Assembly (NCBI RefSeq): GCF_004364165.1
Contig: NZ_SOAY01000010.1
Coordinates: 1-64,000, forward strand
DNA: 64,000 nucleotides
Reading direction: 5' to 3'
From: Maribacter spongiicola
GTDB lineage: Bacteria; Bacteroidota; Bacteroidia; Flavobacteriales; Flavobacteriaceae
Below are positions 18,028 through 27,328 of this stretch, piece after piece. Position 1 is the stretch's first letter; every line of letters begins with the position of its first letter. The notes beneath the pieces were generated by a model. That model worked only from the letters and a program-made list of their open reading frames with translations, had not been told where the DNA came from and did no database searches. The position numbers were made by a program, and so were the translations under genes.

Positions 18028-18093
18028 AATCTGAATTAACAAAACCTTAACAGGACAATTATATTTTCAAATACAAATAAACATCCAATTAAA

Positions 18094-19179
18094 ATGAAAA
18101 AGTTATCAATTATAGGAATATTAAGTGCAGTGCTTCTTTTAAGCTCGTGCTTTGGTTCATCAGAAAAACCAGCTCAAGGTCCTGCAGCTCCACCACCACC
18201 AAGTTTGCAAGTCGCTAAATTAGAAAAGCAAGACTTAACTATATATAATGAATTCTCAACTATTCTTGAAGGTAAGCAGAATGTAGAAATATGGCCAAAA
18301 GTATCTGGTTTTGTGCAAGAAGTATATGTTGAAGAGGGTCAAAAAATTAAAAAAGGTCAGTTACTTTTTAAATTAGAAACTCAAACTTTAAATCAAGATG
18401 CTAACGCTGCAAAAGCTTCTGTTAATGTAGCGCAAGTGGAAGTTGATAAATTAAAGCCTTTGGTAGAAAAGAATATCATTAGCCCAGTGCAATTAGAAAC
18501 TGCAAAAGCACAACTTGCACAAGCACAAGCAAATTACCAAAGTGTTACTTCTAACATTGGTTATTCACGTATCACTAGTCCTGTTGATGGGTATATTGGT
18601 GAAATTCCTTTTAAAATTGGTGCGCTTGTAAGTTCTGCAATGGCTAAACCATTAACTACAGTTTCTGATATTAGCGAGGTTCGTGCTTATTTTTCAATGA
18701 ACGAGAAAGAGCTTTTAAAACTAAAAGAGTCTTTGCCTAAAAATGATAATAACGTTTTAGACTTAGAGCAAGCCCCAGAGGTAACTTTAATTATGATCAA
18801 CGGTGAAGATTACGCTGAACCTGGCAAAATTGCTATGATCAATACTATTATTAATAGTACAACTGGTAGTGTAACAGCAAGAGCAGATTTTGACAACAAA
18901 AACAATTTATTAAGCAGTGGTAGTACAGGTAAAATTAAAATTCCGACTATTTATAGTGGTGCTTATGAAATACCACAAACTGCAACTATTGATCTTCAAG
19001 GTAAAAAACTGGTTTACGTTTTAAAAGATGATAATACGGTTACTACTATGCCATTAGATATCATTACCACAACACAAAAAGGGTTTGTAGTTGAAAACGG
19101 AATTGAAGAGGGAACTACTATTGTTATTGAAGGGGTTTCTAAATTAAAAGACGGAATGGCTATTAACCCAGCCAAATAA
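18094..19179 (+). CDS. RND efflux periplasmic adaptor (membrane fusion lipoprotein)
   Basis: A 361-aa adaptor of the HlyD/AcrA family. An N-terminal lipoprotein signal ends with LLSSC at the lipobox Cys (about residue 19), followed by a Pro-rich linker. The barrel-sandwich/lipoyl half-motifs include VSGFVQEVYVEEGQKIKKGQLLF near residue 70, then a helical hairpin and the second half ITSPVDGYIGEIPFKIGALV. It links the inner-membrane pump encoded 37 bp downstream to the outer-membrane factor. First gene of the adaptor-pump-outer-membrane-factor operon, probably controlled by the GbsR-type regulator upstream. Confidence 0.93.
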   Translation: MKKLSIIGILSAVLLLSSCFGSSEKPAQGPAAPPPPSLQVAKLEKQDLTIYNEFSTILEGKQNVEIWPKVSGFVQEVYVEEGQKIKKGQLLFKLETQTLNQDANAAKASVNVAQVEVDKLKPLVEKNIISPVQLETAKAQLAQAQANYQSVTSNIGYSRITSPVDGYIGEIPFKIGALVSSAMAKPLTTVSDISEVRAYFSMNEKELLKLKESLPKNDNNVLDLEQAPEVTLIMINGEDYAEPGKIAMINTIINSTTGSVTARADFDNKNNLLSSGSTGKIKIPTIYSGAYEIPQTATIDLQGKKLVYVLKDDNTVTTMPLDIITTTQKGFVVENGIEEGTTIVIEGVSKLKDGMAINPAK

Positions 19180-19216
19180 GAATCCGCTATTCATTAAAAC
19201 AAATAAATAAACAACA

Positions 19217-22200
19217 ATGTTTCAAAGATTTATAGATCGTCCCGTACTTTCTACGGTGATTTCGATCATTATAGTTATTCTAGGTGTTTTAGGTTTAACG
19301 ACCTTGCCTATAGAACAATACCCAGAAATAGCACCACCAACGGTGCAAGTTACAAGTACCTATACAGGTGCAAATGCAGAAACCGTTCTTAATAGTGTTG
19401 TAATTCCACTAGAAGAGCAAATTAATGGTGTTGAAGACATGTTGTACATGACTTCTAACGCAAGTAATGACGGTGCTTCAACCATAAACGTATTTTTTAA
19501 ATTAGGTACTGATCCAGATATTGCTACGGTAAACGTGCAGAACAGGGTTGCAAGAGCAAACAGTGTATTACCTCAAAGTGTTGTTCAAACAGGGGTTATC
19601 ACACAAAAATCTCAGACCAGTGCATTATTATTCTTCTCACTCTTTTCTGATAATGATGAGTATGATGCCACGTTTGTAGAAAACTATGCTAAAATTAACA
19701 TCGTACCAAAATTACAACGTATTGAAGGTGTAGGTAACGTAACTGTTTTTGGAGCTAAGGATTATTCTATGCGTATCTGGATAAATCCAGAAAAAATGGC
19801 TGCTTACAAGCTAATGCCATCTGATATTCAAGCTGCACTTACAGAACAAAATCTCGAAGCTGCAACGGGTAAAATTGGTGAAAATGCCGATGGTGTTTAC
19901 GAATATGTATTAAAATATAAAGGTCGTCTTTCAAATGAAGCTGAATATGAAAATATTATTATTAAGGCTCAAGAAAACGGACAATTTTTAAGACTTAGAG
20001 ATGTTGCCGAAATTGAATTGGGAGCTTTTAATTACGGAACTAAGAATGAAGGTATGGGCAAGCCTGGTGCTGCCGTGGGTGTTTTTCAAACATCAGGTTC
20101 AAATGCAAATGCTATTATCGATGAAATTCAAACAATTTTAGAAGAGAGCAAAGTAGATTTCCCTAAAGGACTGGACTATGTAATACCTTATAACACTAAA
20201 GATTTCTTAAGTGCATCTATAGATCACGTGATACAAACCTTGATCGAGGCTTTTTTATTAGTATTCTTAGTGGTATTCATATTTTTACAAGACTTTAGAT
20301 CGACATTAATACCGGCTATTGCAGTACCGGTTGCAATTATCGGTACATTCTTCTTTCTCTCACTATTTGGGTATTCTATTAACATGTTAACGCTATTTGC
20401 AATGATACTTGCAATTGGTATTGTAGTGGATGATGCCATTGTAGTGGTAGAAGCCGTGCATGCTAAAATGGAAGAAGGTGCTACAAATGCTAAAACGGCT
20501 ACGAAATCTGCTATGTCAGAAATATCAGGTGCAATTATTTCTATCACCTTGGTAATGTCGGCCGTATTTATTCCTGTATCATTTATTAGTGGATCATCAG
20601 GTGTGTTCTACCAACAATTTGGTATCACATTGGCAATAGCAATTCTTATTTCCGCTGTAAACGCTTTGACACTGAGTCCGGCTTTGGCTGCTCTTTTACT
20701 GAAACCTCATCATACATCCGAAGAAAAAAAGAAAGGCGTTGTAAAACGTTTCTTCTCAGCTTTCAATACTGGTTTTGATGCGGTGACTAATAAATATGTT
20801 GGATCAGTAAAATATATAGCCAAAAGAAAATGGTTGACATGGGTATCTCTTATAATATTCGCAGCAATTGCGGTGATGTTATTTAAATCTACACCAACAG
20901 GCTTTATACCTAATGAAGATCAAGGATTATTATTTGCTGATGTTACAATGCCTCCTGGTACTACTTTAGAGCAAACACAAAAAACTGTAAAGAAGCTCGA
21001 TTCTATTTATGAATCTATGGATATCATAGAAGCTAGAATGAACATTACCGGGTTCAGTATTCTAAACAGTGTTAACGGTGGATCATATGGTTTCTCTGTT
21101 CTTCGTCTTAAAGATTGGGGTGAAAGAGAAGGTGAAGGAGAATCTGTTCAAGAAGTGGTAGGAAGCCTGTTCGCAAAAACAGCGGGATTAAAAGATGCTA
21201 AAATATTCTTCTTTACGCCGCCAAGTGTTCGTGGTTTTGGTAACTCTACCGGTTTTGAGATGAACTTACAGAGTAAAGATGCCGATGATTGGCAAACCGT
21301 AAGTAAAGTTACCAATGAGTTCTTAGGTGCCATTAATGCAAGACCAGAGGTTCAATACGCGATTACTAACTTCAACGCCAATTTCCCTCAATATGAGTTA
21401 GACGTTGATGTTGAGAAAACTAAAATGGCAGGCTTAGCTGTTACTGATGTTTTTAGTGCTATGCAAGGTTATTATGGTGGTCTTTATACTACCGATTTCA
21501 ATAAATTCGGTAAGCAATACCGTGTAATGATCCAAGCTAAACCAGAAGATAGAGCCGATGAAAATTCATTGAACCATATTTTTGTAACCAATGCTAATGG
21601 AGAATCGGTTGCCGTTTCTCAATTTGTATCGCTAAAGAAAATTTACGGTCCTGAGGTGGTAAGTAGATTTAACTTATTGAGTTCTGTAAAAATCAACGGA
21701 GCTATGAACCCTGGGTATTCCACTGGTGATGCGATTAAAGCAATTGAAGAAGTAGCTGCAGAGGTATTACCTAATAATTACACTTATGAATATTCTGGAC
21801 TTACCAAAGAGGAAAATAGCGCAGGTAGCCAAACCATCATCATATTTATATTGAGTTTGGTATTTGTATACTTCTTATTAAGTGCACAGTATGAATCTTA
21901 TATTCTACCATTATCAATTTTACTTTCATTACCAGTTGGTATTGCGGGCGCTATTGGTTTTGTAAGTATGGCGGGACTTGAAAATAACATCTATTTTCAA
22001 ATTGCACTAATCATGCTTATTGGTCTACTTTCTAAAAATGCTATTCTTATTGTAGAGTTCGCATTGCAACGTAGAAAACATGGTATGTCGATTATCGACT
22101 CTGCTATCGACGGTGCAAAAGCGAGACTTAGACCAATTTTAATGACATCATTCGCATTCATTCTTGGTTTAATGCCATTGGCATTATCATCGGGTATTGG

Positions 22201-22354
22201 TGCTGTTGGTAACAGATCTATTGGTATGAGTGCTGTTGGTGGTATGTTAATCGGTACTATATTCGGTGTATTCGTTATACCGGCATTGTACGTTATTTTC
22301 CAGACTATTCAAGAGCGTTTTACAGGTGCTCCACAACCAACTATTGAAGAATAA
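19217..22354 (+). CDS. RND efflux pump, HAE1 (AcrB-like) family
   Basis: A 1045-aa inner-membrane proton-driven multidrug pump of the hydrophobe/amphiphile efflux-1 family. The start FQRFIDRPVLSTVISIIIV is typical; the TM4 proton-relay motif with adjacent Asp residues occurs in GIVVDDAIVVVEAV (about residue 405). Two large periplasmic loops and 12 membrane spans are in the expected places, and the length is canonical. It belongs to the adaptor-pump-outer-membrane-factor operon. Substrates are unknown. Confidence 0.96.
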   Translation: MFQRFIDRPVLSTVISIIIVILGVLGLTTLPIEQYPEIAPPTVQVTSTYTGANAETVLNSVVIPLEEQINGVEDMLYMTSNASNDGASTINVFFKLGTDPDIATVNVQNRVARANSVLPQSVVQTGVITQKSQTSALLFFSLFSDNDEYDATFVENYAKINIVPKLQRIEGVGNVTVFGAKDYSMRIWINPEKMAAYKLMPSDIQAALTEQNLEAATGKIGENADGVYEYVLKYKGRLSNEAEYENIIIKAQENGQFLRLRDVAEIELGAFNYGTKNEGMGKPGAAVGVFQTSGSNANAIIDEIQTILEESKVDFPKGLDYVIPYNTKDFLSASIDHVIQTLIEAFLLVFLVVFIFLQDFRSTLIPAIAVPVAIIGTFFFLSLFGYSINMLTLFAMILAIGIVVDDAIVVVEAVHAKMEEGATNAKTATKSAMSEISGAIISITLVMSAVFIPVSFISGSSGVFYQQFGITLAIAILISAVNALTLSPALAALLLKPHHTSEEKKKGVVKRFFSAFNTGFDAVTNKYVGSVKYIAKRKWLTWVSLIIFAAIAVMLFKSTPTGFIPNEDQGLLFADVTMPPGTTLEQTQKTVKKLDSIYESMDIIEARMNITGFSILNSVNGGSYGFSVLRLKDWGEREGEGESVQEVVGSLFAKTAGLKDAKIFFFTPPSVRGFGNSTGFEMNLQSKDADDWQTVSKVTNEFLGAINARPEVQYAITNFNANFPQYELDVDVEKTKMAGLAVTDVFSAMQGYYGGLYTTDFNKFGKQYRVMIQAKPEDRADENSLNHIFVTNANGESVAVSQFVSLKKIYGPEVVSRFNLLSSVKINGAMNPGYSTGDAIKAIEEVAAEVLPNNYTYEYSGLTKEENSAGSQTIIIFILSLVFVYFLLSAQYESYILPLSILLSLPVGIAGAIGFVSMAGLENNIYFQIALIMLIGLLSKNAILIVEFALQRRKHGMSIIDSAIDGAKARLRPILMTSFAFILGLMPLALSSGIGAVGNRSIGMSAVGGMLIGTIFGVFVIPALYVIFQTIQERFTGAPQPTIEE

Positions 22355-22370
22355 TAGAACTAAAGAAATC

Positions 22371-23774
22371 ATGAATAAAATAATATCAAATAAACTTATA
22401 CTGGTTGCCATACTGCCATTATTGTTGCAGTCTTGCTTTACGGCAAAAACATACGAGCGACCAGATATCGAAACAGAAAACTTGTATCGAACCGATAATT
22501 TACCGCAAGACAGTGTATCATTTGCGTCGGTTTCTTACCAAGACCTTTTTACAGATGCTCATTTGAAGACTTATATTCAAAGAGGATTACAAAATAACCT
22601 TGATATTCGTATTGCACTACAGAGTATTGCAGCTGCCGAGGCATATGTAAAACAAGGAAAAGCTGGTTACTTACCAACAGTTAACACTGCTGCAAGTGCG
22701 ACTAGAACTGCAAGGAATAGTGAAAATGGACAATTTGGTAGCCTTTTCGCGCAACCTTTTAACCAATTTGAAACTTCGGGTACCGTTTCTTGGGAAGCAG
22801 ATATCTGGGGAAAAATCAGAAGCTCTAAACGTGCAAGCGATGCTAGTTACTTACAAACTGTAGCTGCACATAAAGCAGTAAAAACGAGTCTAGTTGCCCA
22901 AATTGCTACTACCTATTATAGAATTCTATCATTAGACAAGCAGATTTTGGTTACTGAAGAGACGATTGAAAACCGCTCTAAAAGTTTAGAGACTATTACT
23001 GCCTTAAAAGAGGCCGGGCAAACAAACCAGGTGGGTGTTGACCAAACTGCAGCGCAATTATATAGCGCTCAGAGCCAATTATTGGATATTAAAAATTTAC
23101 TGTACCAAGCAGAAAATACACTGAGTATTTTATTAAGCGAACAACCGCAGACCTATTCTCGTAGTACGTTAGACGAACAATCTCTAGCTAATGAAATGCA
23201 ACTTGGGGTACCAGCGCTTTTATTGCGCAATAGACCAGATATTATGCAGGCAGAGTATAGCTTAGTAAACAGTTTTGAACTTACTAACGTTGCCAGAAGT
23301 AATTTCTACCCTTCAATAACTTTATCGGCACAAGGCGGATTTCAAAGTTTAGAGATTGATAATTGGATAGATTCTGGTTCCATTTTCGCGAACTTGGTAG
23401 GCGGACTTACACAACCGATTTTTAACGGTAGAAAAATTAGAACGGCTTATGAAGTTGCCCAAGTACAACAAGAGCAGTCTTTACTAAGTTTTAAAAAGGC
23501 TCTTTTAACTGCTGGCAAAGAAGTATCTGAAGCTTTATATGACTACAATATTGCAGTTGAAAAAGAAGAATTTATCTCTAAGCAAGTATTAGCATTAAAA
23601 CGTGCCGAAAATAATTCAGAAGAATTATTGAATAGTGGTTATTTAACTTATTTAGATCTTTTAACAGCTAGAGAGAATTCTTTAAATGCTGAGCTAAGCC
23701 TAGTTGACAACAAGTTTTCGCAACTATCGGCAACGGTAGAATTATATCGTTCTCTTGGTGGTGGATGGCAGTAA
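22371..23774 (+). CDS. RND efflux outer membrane factor (TolC/NodT family lipoprotein)
   Basis: A 467-aa outer-membrane channel of the NodT/OprM type. An in-frame extension reaches back to 22266 inside the pump gene, but the ATG at 22371 immediately precedes a lipoprotein signal with lipobox LLQSC and is the true start. Conserved features include the internally duplicated helical repeats, the phrase LLLRNRPDIMQAEY and the end LYRSLGGGWQ. Starts 16 bp after the pump stop; third gene of the efflux operon. A terminator-like hairpin follows at 23829. Confidence 0.95.
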   Translation: MNKIISNKLILVAILPLLLQSCFTAKTYERPDIETENLYRTDNLPQDSVSFASVSYQDLFTDAHLKTYIQRGLQNNLDIRIALQSIAAAEAYVKQGKAGYLPTVNTAASATRTARNSENGQFGSLFAQPFNQFETSGTVSWEADIWGKIRSSKRASDASYLQTVAAHKAVKTSLVAQIATTYYRILSLDKQILVTEETIENRSKSLETITALKEAGQTNQVGVDQTAAQLYSAQSQLLDIKNLLYQAENTLSILLSEQPQTYSRSTLDEQSLANEMQLGVPALLLRNRPDIMQAEYSLVNSFELTNVARSNFYPSITLSAQGGFQSLEIDNWIDSGSIFANLVGGLTQPIFNGRKIRTAYEVAQVQQEQSLLSFKKALLTAGKEVSEALYDYNIAVEKEEFISKQVLALKRAENNSEELLNSGYLTYLDLLTARENSLNAELSLVDNKFSQLSATVELYRSLGGGWQ

Positions 23775-23828
23775 GCTATTTATTAAAAAAAATGTGTAAC
23801 ACTAGAATTAAAGTTACACTTAAAATTG

Positions 23829-23880
23829 GATGTAAAGGGTCAGAAATGATGATGTCGCGGAGACCCTTTGCATCTTTTCT
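23829..23880 (+). terminator. Terminator-like hairpin after the first RND operon
   Basis: Arms at 23829-23841 and 23862-23874 pair over 13 bp with one G-T pair (GATGTAAAGGGTC with GACCCTTTGCATC), loop of 20 nt, followed by TTTTCTTATTTC. Placed 55 bp after the outer-membrane-factor stop. Confidence 0.6.
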
Positions 23881-23925
23881 TATTTCTAATGGATAGCTAC
23901 CTCTTATTATCAATTAATCGAAAAA

Positions 23926-24393
23926 CTACCAGCGATTGAAAGGGTATTTACTTAATTGTGAATTATAATATTTTACAATACCAGTAACTTCTTCGCCTAA
24001 CCAAGCAGGTTTTTCGAAATTTTCATTTTCAGAACTCAATTCTATTTCGGCTACTGTCAATCCTAAATTATCGCCGTAAAACTCATCTACTTCATACGTA
24101 TGTTGCCCTACTGAAATTTCGTACCTACTTTTATCTAAAATACCTTTTTCACATAATTTCAATAGACTATCTGCCTCATCGACTGAAATTTCTTTTTCCC
24201 ATTCAAAACGAGAAGTTCCTGATTCATTTGATTTACCTTTTACGGTTATGAAACCTAAATCGCCCTTAATTCTAACTCTAACCGTTCTATTAGGATCAGT
24301 ATTTAAAAAACCTTGAACAATTCGTGTTTTAGTACTTGCAACTGATTTATAATCATCAGATTTTACCAAAAACTTGCGCTCTATTTCTATCAT
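23926..24393 (-). CDS. CYTH domain-containing protein (triphosphate tunnel metalloenzyme)
   Basis: A 155-aa protein of the CYTH superfamily. The defining EIERKFLV motif is at residues 3-10, and alternating charged strands (VRVRIKGDLGFITVKGK, and EWEKEIS) that line the metal/triphosphate tunnel are visible. Members hydrolyse inorganic triphosphate, thiamine triphosphate or related substrates; which applies here is unknown. It is a single gene on the minus strand, divergent from the DNA polymerase IV gene with about 50 bp between them. Confidence 0.9.
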   Translation of the reverse strand: MIEIERKFLVKSDDYKSVASTKTRIVQGFLNTDPNRTVRVRIKGDLGFITVKGKSNESGTSRFEWEKEISVDEADSLLKLCEKGILDKSRYEISVGQHTYEVDEFYGDNLGLTVAEIELSSENENFEKPAWLGEEVTGIVKYYNSQLSKYPFNRW

Positions 24394-24434
24394 ATGAATG
24401 GTTAAAACTACTATTCAAAAACTAAGATAAGTCT

Positions 24435-24442
24435 TAAATTTG
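24435..24442 (+). promoter_or_regulatory. Candidate dinB promoter, -7 element
   Basis: TAAATTTG followed by C fits TAnnTTTG. It ends only 3 bp before the first ATG (24446), so the transcript would probably begin at or after that codon. This favours the second ATG at 24458 as the functional start. No clear -33 TTTG. Confidence 0.4.
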
Positions 24443-24445
24443 CTT

Positions 24446-25549
24446 ATGCCCAATGAAATGCCTCTTCGAAAAATTATTCATGTTGATATGGATGCGTTTT
24501 ATGCATCTGTAGAAGAACTGGATAATCCCGATTTAAAGGGGAAACCTTTGGCTGTGGGTGGTAGTGAAAAAAGAGGTGTCGTTTCTGCCGCCAATTACGA
24601 AGCTCGTAAATATGGTGTACGTAGTGCCATGAGCGGATTTATGGCTAAGAAAAACTGTCCGCAGCTAACTTTTGTAAAACCAAGGTTCGAGCGGTATAAA
24701 GAGATTTCGAAAATTATACGTTCTATATTTTTTGAGTATACCGACCTTGTAGAACCATTATCCCTTGATGAAGCTTATCTAGATGTAACGATCAACAAAA
24801 AGGGCAATCCATCGGCTACAATGCTTGCCACTGAAATTCGGCAGCGTATTCTTGAAAAAACAGGCTTAAATGCATCCGCAGGTATATCTATCAATAAGTT
24901 TATTGCCAAAATCGCTAGTGATATTAACAAGCCAAACGGACAAAAAACGGTGAACCCAGAAGAGGTTATTCCGTTTTTAGAAGCATTAGATATTAGAAAA
25001 TTCTACGGTGTGGGTAAAGTAACTGCTGAAAAAATGTACAAGCTGGGCATTTTCACCGGAAATGATTTAAAGAACAAATCAATAGAGTTTCTCGCAGAGA
25101 ACTTTGGTAAGAGTGGTCCTTATTATTATCATGTGGTACGCGGCATTCATAATAGCGAAGTTAAACCGCACCGCATACCTAAATCTGTAGGTGCAGAAAG
25201 AACCTTCAACGAAAACCTAAGTAGCGAGGTTTTTATGCTCGAACGTCTAGAACATATTGCTCAAGAACTAGAAAGAAGATTGACGAAATCTAAGGTGGCA
25301 GGTAAAACAATTACGTTAAAAATAAAATACAGCGATTTTACTTTAAATACAAGAAGTAAAACAATGCCTTATTTTATCGCAGACAAAGATCTTATTTTAG
25401 AAACCGCTAAAGATCTTTTGTATCAAGAAGAGCTTCAAAACTCTGTTCGACTGCTCGGTATTTCGCTTTCTAACTTAAATACAGACGATAAAACGGCTAA
25501 AAAAGTTGATGATAAATCAATTTTAGTACAATTAAAATTCGATTTCTAA
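24446..25549 (+). CDS. dinB: DNA polymerase IV (Y-family translesion polymerase)
   Basis: A 367-aa Y-family polymerase that bypasses DNA lesions. Catalytic motifs are HVDMDAFYASVEE near the N-terminus and SLDEAYLDVT (about residue 104); the SAGISINKFIAKIAS segment, the helix-hairpin-helix FYGVGKVTAEKMYKLGI and the C-terminal little-finger region are all present. Length is standard. The ATG at 24446 is used here, but a promoter-like box ending at 24442 suggests that the ATG at 24458 (MPLRKIIHVD) may be the true start. No LexA box was recognised. Confidence 0.95.
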   Translation: MPNEMPLRKIIHVDMDAFYASVEELDNPDLKGKPLAVGGSEKRGVVSAANYEARKYGVRSAMSGFMAKKNCPQLTFVKPRFERYKEISKIIRSIFFEYTDLVEPLSLDEAYLDVTINKKGNPSATMLATEIRQRILEKTGLNASAGISINKFIAKIASDINKPNGQKTVNPEEVIPFLEALDIRKFYGVGKVTAEKMYKLGIFTGNDLKNKSIEFLAENFGKSGPYYYHVVRGIHNSEVKPHRIPKSVGAERTFNENLSSEVFMLERLEHIAQELERRLTKSKVAGKTITLKIKYSDFTLNTRSKTMPYFIADKDLILETAKDLLYQEELQNSVRLLGISLSNLNTDDKTAKKVDDKSILVQLKFDF

Positions 25550-25618
25550 ATATTCAAGGTTCATTTTCTCTCTTTAAACTAATTATTTAAAATGTTAACA
25601 AAAATTAACGGCAATTTC

Positions 25619-25649
25619 TTGTACAGCATAATTAGCTAGAATAGTTTTG
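25619..25649 (+). promoter_or_regulatory. Promoter of the small exported protein gene
   Basis: TTG at 25619-25621, a 20-bp spacer and TAGTTTTG at 25642-25649 match the Bacteroidota consensus. The ATG of the next gene follows 8 bp later, giving a very short leader. Confidence 0.6.
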
Positions 25650-25657
25650 TTCACTTA

Positions 25658-26077
25658 ATGAAAAAAGGTTTTTTAAAATTTCTTCTTTCTATCTGTATAT
25701 TACTTTCTGGTATATACAGTCCTCTATTTGCTAATAACAATTTAGAGGATACTTCTTTTCAATCCATTCAGCAATTAACCCATTCATTGAACAACAATCT
25801 AAAAACTGTTGTTGGGCATGATGCAAATTTAAAGGGTAATTTCAATAGTTTAGAAAAGGTTCTAGAAATTGAAGCTGTTGAGATCGAGGAAGAAGAGAGT
25901 GAACATACATTCTTTAAAAAAGCTTCTGAACAACAGCAAGCTGCAATATCTTTTTACCTTTTATCAGTACTTTTCTTATTCAGTTATTTTACAAATAGCA
26001 ATTCACTACAAAGGCTATTTACTTTTCTACCCACAGCAGATAGGCGCTTTGTCCTATATCAGGTATTTCGTATTTAA
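25658..26077 (+). CDS. Small exported/membrane protein of unknown function
   Basis: A 139-aa protein with a signal peptide (cleavage near SPLFA, about residue 25), a soluble stretch ending in an acidic run EIEEEESEHTFFKK, a hydrophobic span at about residues 100-118 and a basic C-terminus. I do not recognise a family. It precedes a second RND efflux operon by 146 bp. In layout it resembles the small exported protein that precedes the first SulP gene, although the sequences do not obviously match. A shorter overlapping frame (25869-26111) lacks these features. Confidence 0.7.
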   Translation: MKKGFLKFLLSICILLSGIYSPLFANNNLEDTSFQSIQQLTHSLNNNLKTVVGHDANLKGNFNSLEKVLEIEAVEIEEEESEHTFFKKASEQQQAAISFYLLSVLFLFSYFTNSNSLQRLFTFLPTADRRFVLYQVFRI

Positions 26078-26223
26078 AATTTCTTTTGGTCAATATTGTA
26101 TTTTGACCTGACATCACTTTCTAGGCAACAGCCCCTTTAGATTAATTAATCTACTCGTCCTACAATTTGAATGTCTCCGCATTTTTAAATTTCATTTTAC
26201 CAATCAATTAAATATTCATTTCT

Positions 26224-27309
26224 ATGACCAAGAGCGTACTCCTGATCGCTACCGCATGCACATTATTTATTGCGGCAAGTTGCAATTCAAAAAAAGAAAA
26301 AAAAGAAGAGCACACAAAATTTCTCATTACCAGTCCTATTAAAAAAGACACATCGATCACTAAAGATTATGTGTGTAATATTAATTCATTTAAACATATT
26401 GAACTTAGAGCCCTAGAGAAAGGGTATTTGAAGGAAATTCACGTTGACGAAGGTCAACTAGTGAAAAAAGGGCAAAAAATGTTCAATATTATGCCCAACA
26501 TCTACGAAGCAGACTTGCAGAAAGCGAAAGCAGAAGCAAAGGTTGCTGAAATAGAATTACAAAATACCCAACTTTTAACCGATGGTAATGTCGTTTCTAA
26601 AAATGAACTTGCCATGGCGAAAGCTAATTTTGATAAAGCAAATGCCGAAGTATCATTAGCACAAACACATTTAGGCTTTACAAATATTCGTGCTCCTTTT
26701 GATGGTATTATGGATCACTTACATGCACGAGAAGGTAGCCTTTTAGATGAAGGTGAATTATTGACAACTTTGTCAGACAACTCAAAAATGTGGGTGTATT
26801 TTAATGTTCCTGAAGCTGAGTATTTAGATTATATCATTAGCACAGACAAAGACACCAAAAAAGAAGTGCAGCTATTAATGGCGAACAATAAGCCTTTTAA
26901 TCAAAAGGGTATTGTTGAAACTATTGAAGGAGAATTTAATAATGAAACCGGTAACATAGCCTTCAGAGCAACCTTCCAAAATCCTGATCAAATTCTTAGA
27001 CATGGTGAAACTGGCAGTGTTCTCATGACCATCCCTTTTAAAGATGCTCTTATTATTCCTCAAAAAGCAACTTTTGAAATATTGGACAAACGATTTGTTT
27101 TTGTTTTGGATCAAGACAATGTGGTTCACCAAACTGAGGTTACTGTTGCTGCAGAACTCCCTCACCTTTTTGTAATTGGTAAAGGTTTAAAACTAAGCGA
27201 CAAAATACTAGTTGACGGTATTCGTATGGTAAAAAACAATGAAAAGATTGAAACCAAATTTGCTGAGCCAAATGAAGTGATTTCAAAATTAGCCGTGTAC
27301 GCGGAATAA
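26224..27309 (+). CDS. RND efflux periplasmic adaptor lipoprotein
   Basis: A 361-aa membrane fusion protein of the HlyD family. The lipoprotein signal ends at FIAASC (Cys about residue 20), followed by a Lys/Glu-rich linker. The barrel-sandwich half KGYLKEIHVDEGQLVKKGQ and the matching half IRAPFDGIMDHLHAREGSLL flank a helical hairpin. It lies 19 bp upstream of its pump gene. It is clearly a paralogue of the adaptor at 18.1 kb but is substantially diverged, so the two systems probably differ in substrates. No regulator gene adjoins this operon. Confidence 0.93.
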   Translation: MTKSVLLIATACTLFIAASCNSKKEKKEEHTKFLITSPIKKDTSITKDYVCNINSFKHIELRALEKGYLKEIHVDEGQLVKKGQKMFNIMPNIYEADLQKAKAEAKVAEIELQNTQLLTDGNVVSKNELAMAKANFDKANAEVSLAQTHLGFTNIRAPFDGIMDHLHAREGSLLDEGELLTTLSDNSKMWVYFNVPEAEYLDYIISTDKDTKKEVQLLMANNKPFNQKGIVETIEGEFNNETGNIAFRATFQNPDQILRHGETGSVLMTIPFKDALIIPQKATFEILDKRFVFVLDQDNVVHQTEVTVAAELPHLFVIGKGLKLSDKILVDGIRMVKNNEKIETKFAEPNEVISKLAVYAE

Positions 27310-27328
27310 TCAAACAAATACAAAAGAC

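Noticed and set aside
22266-22370. Longer start for the first outer-membrane factor
   Set aside because: The extension lies inside the pump gene and would bury the lipoprotein signal that begins at 22371.
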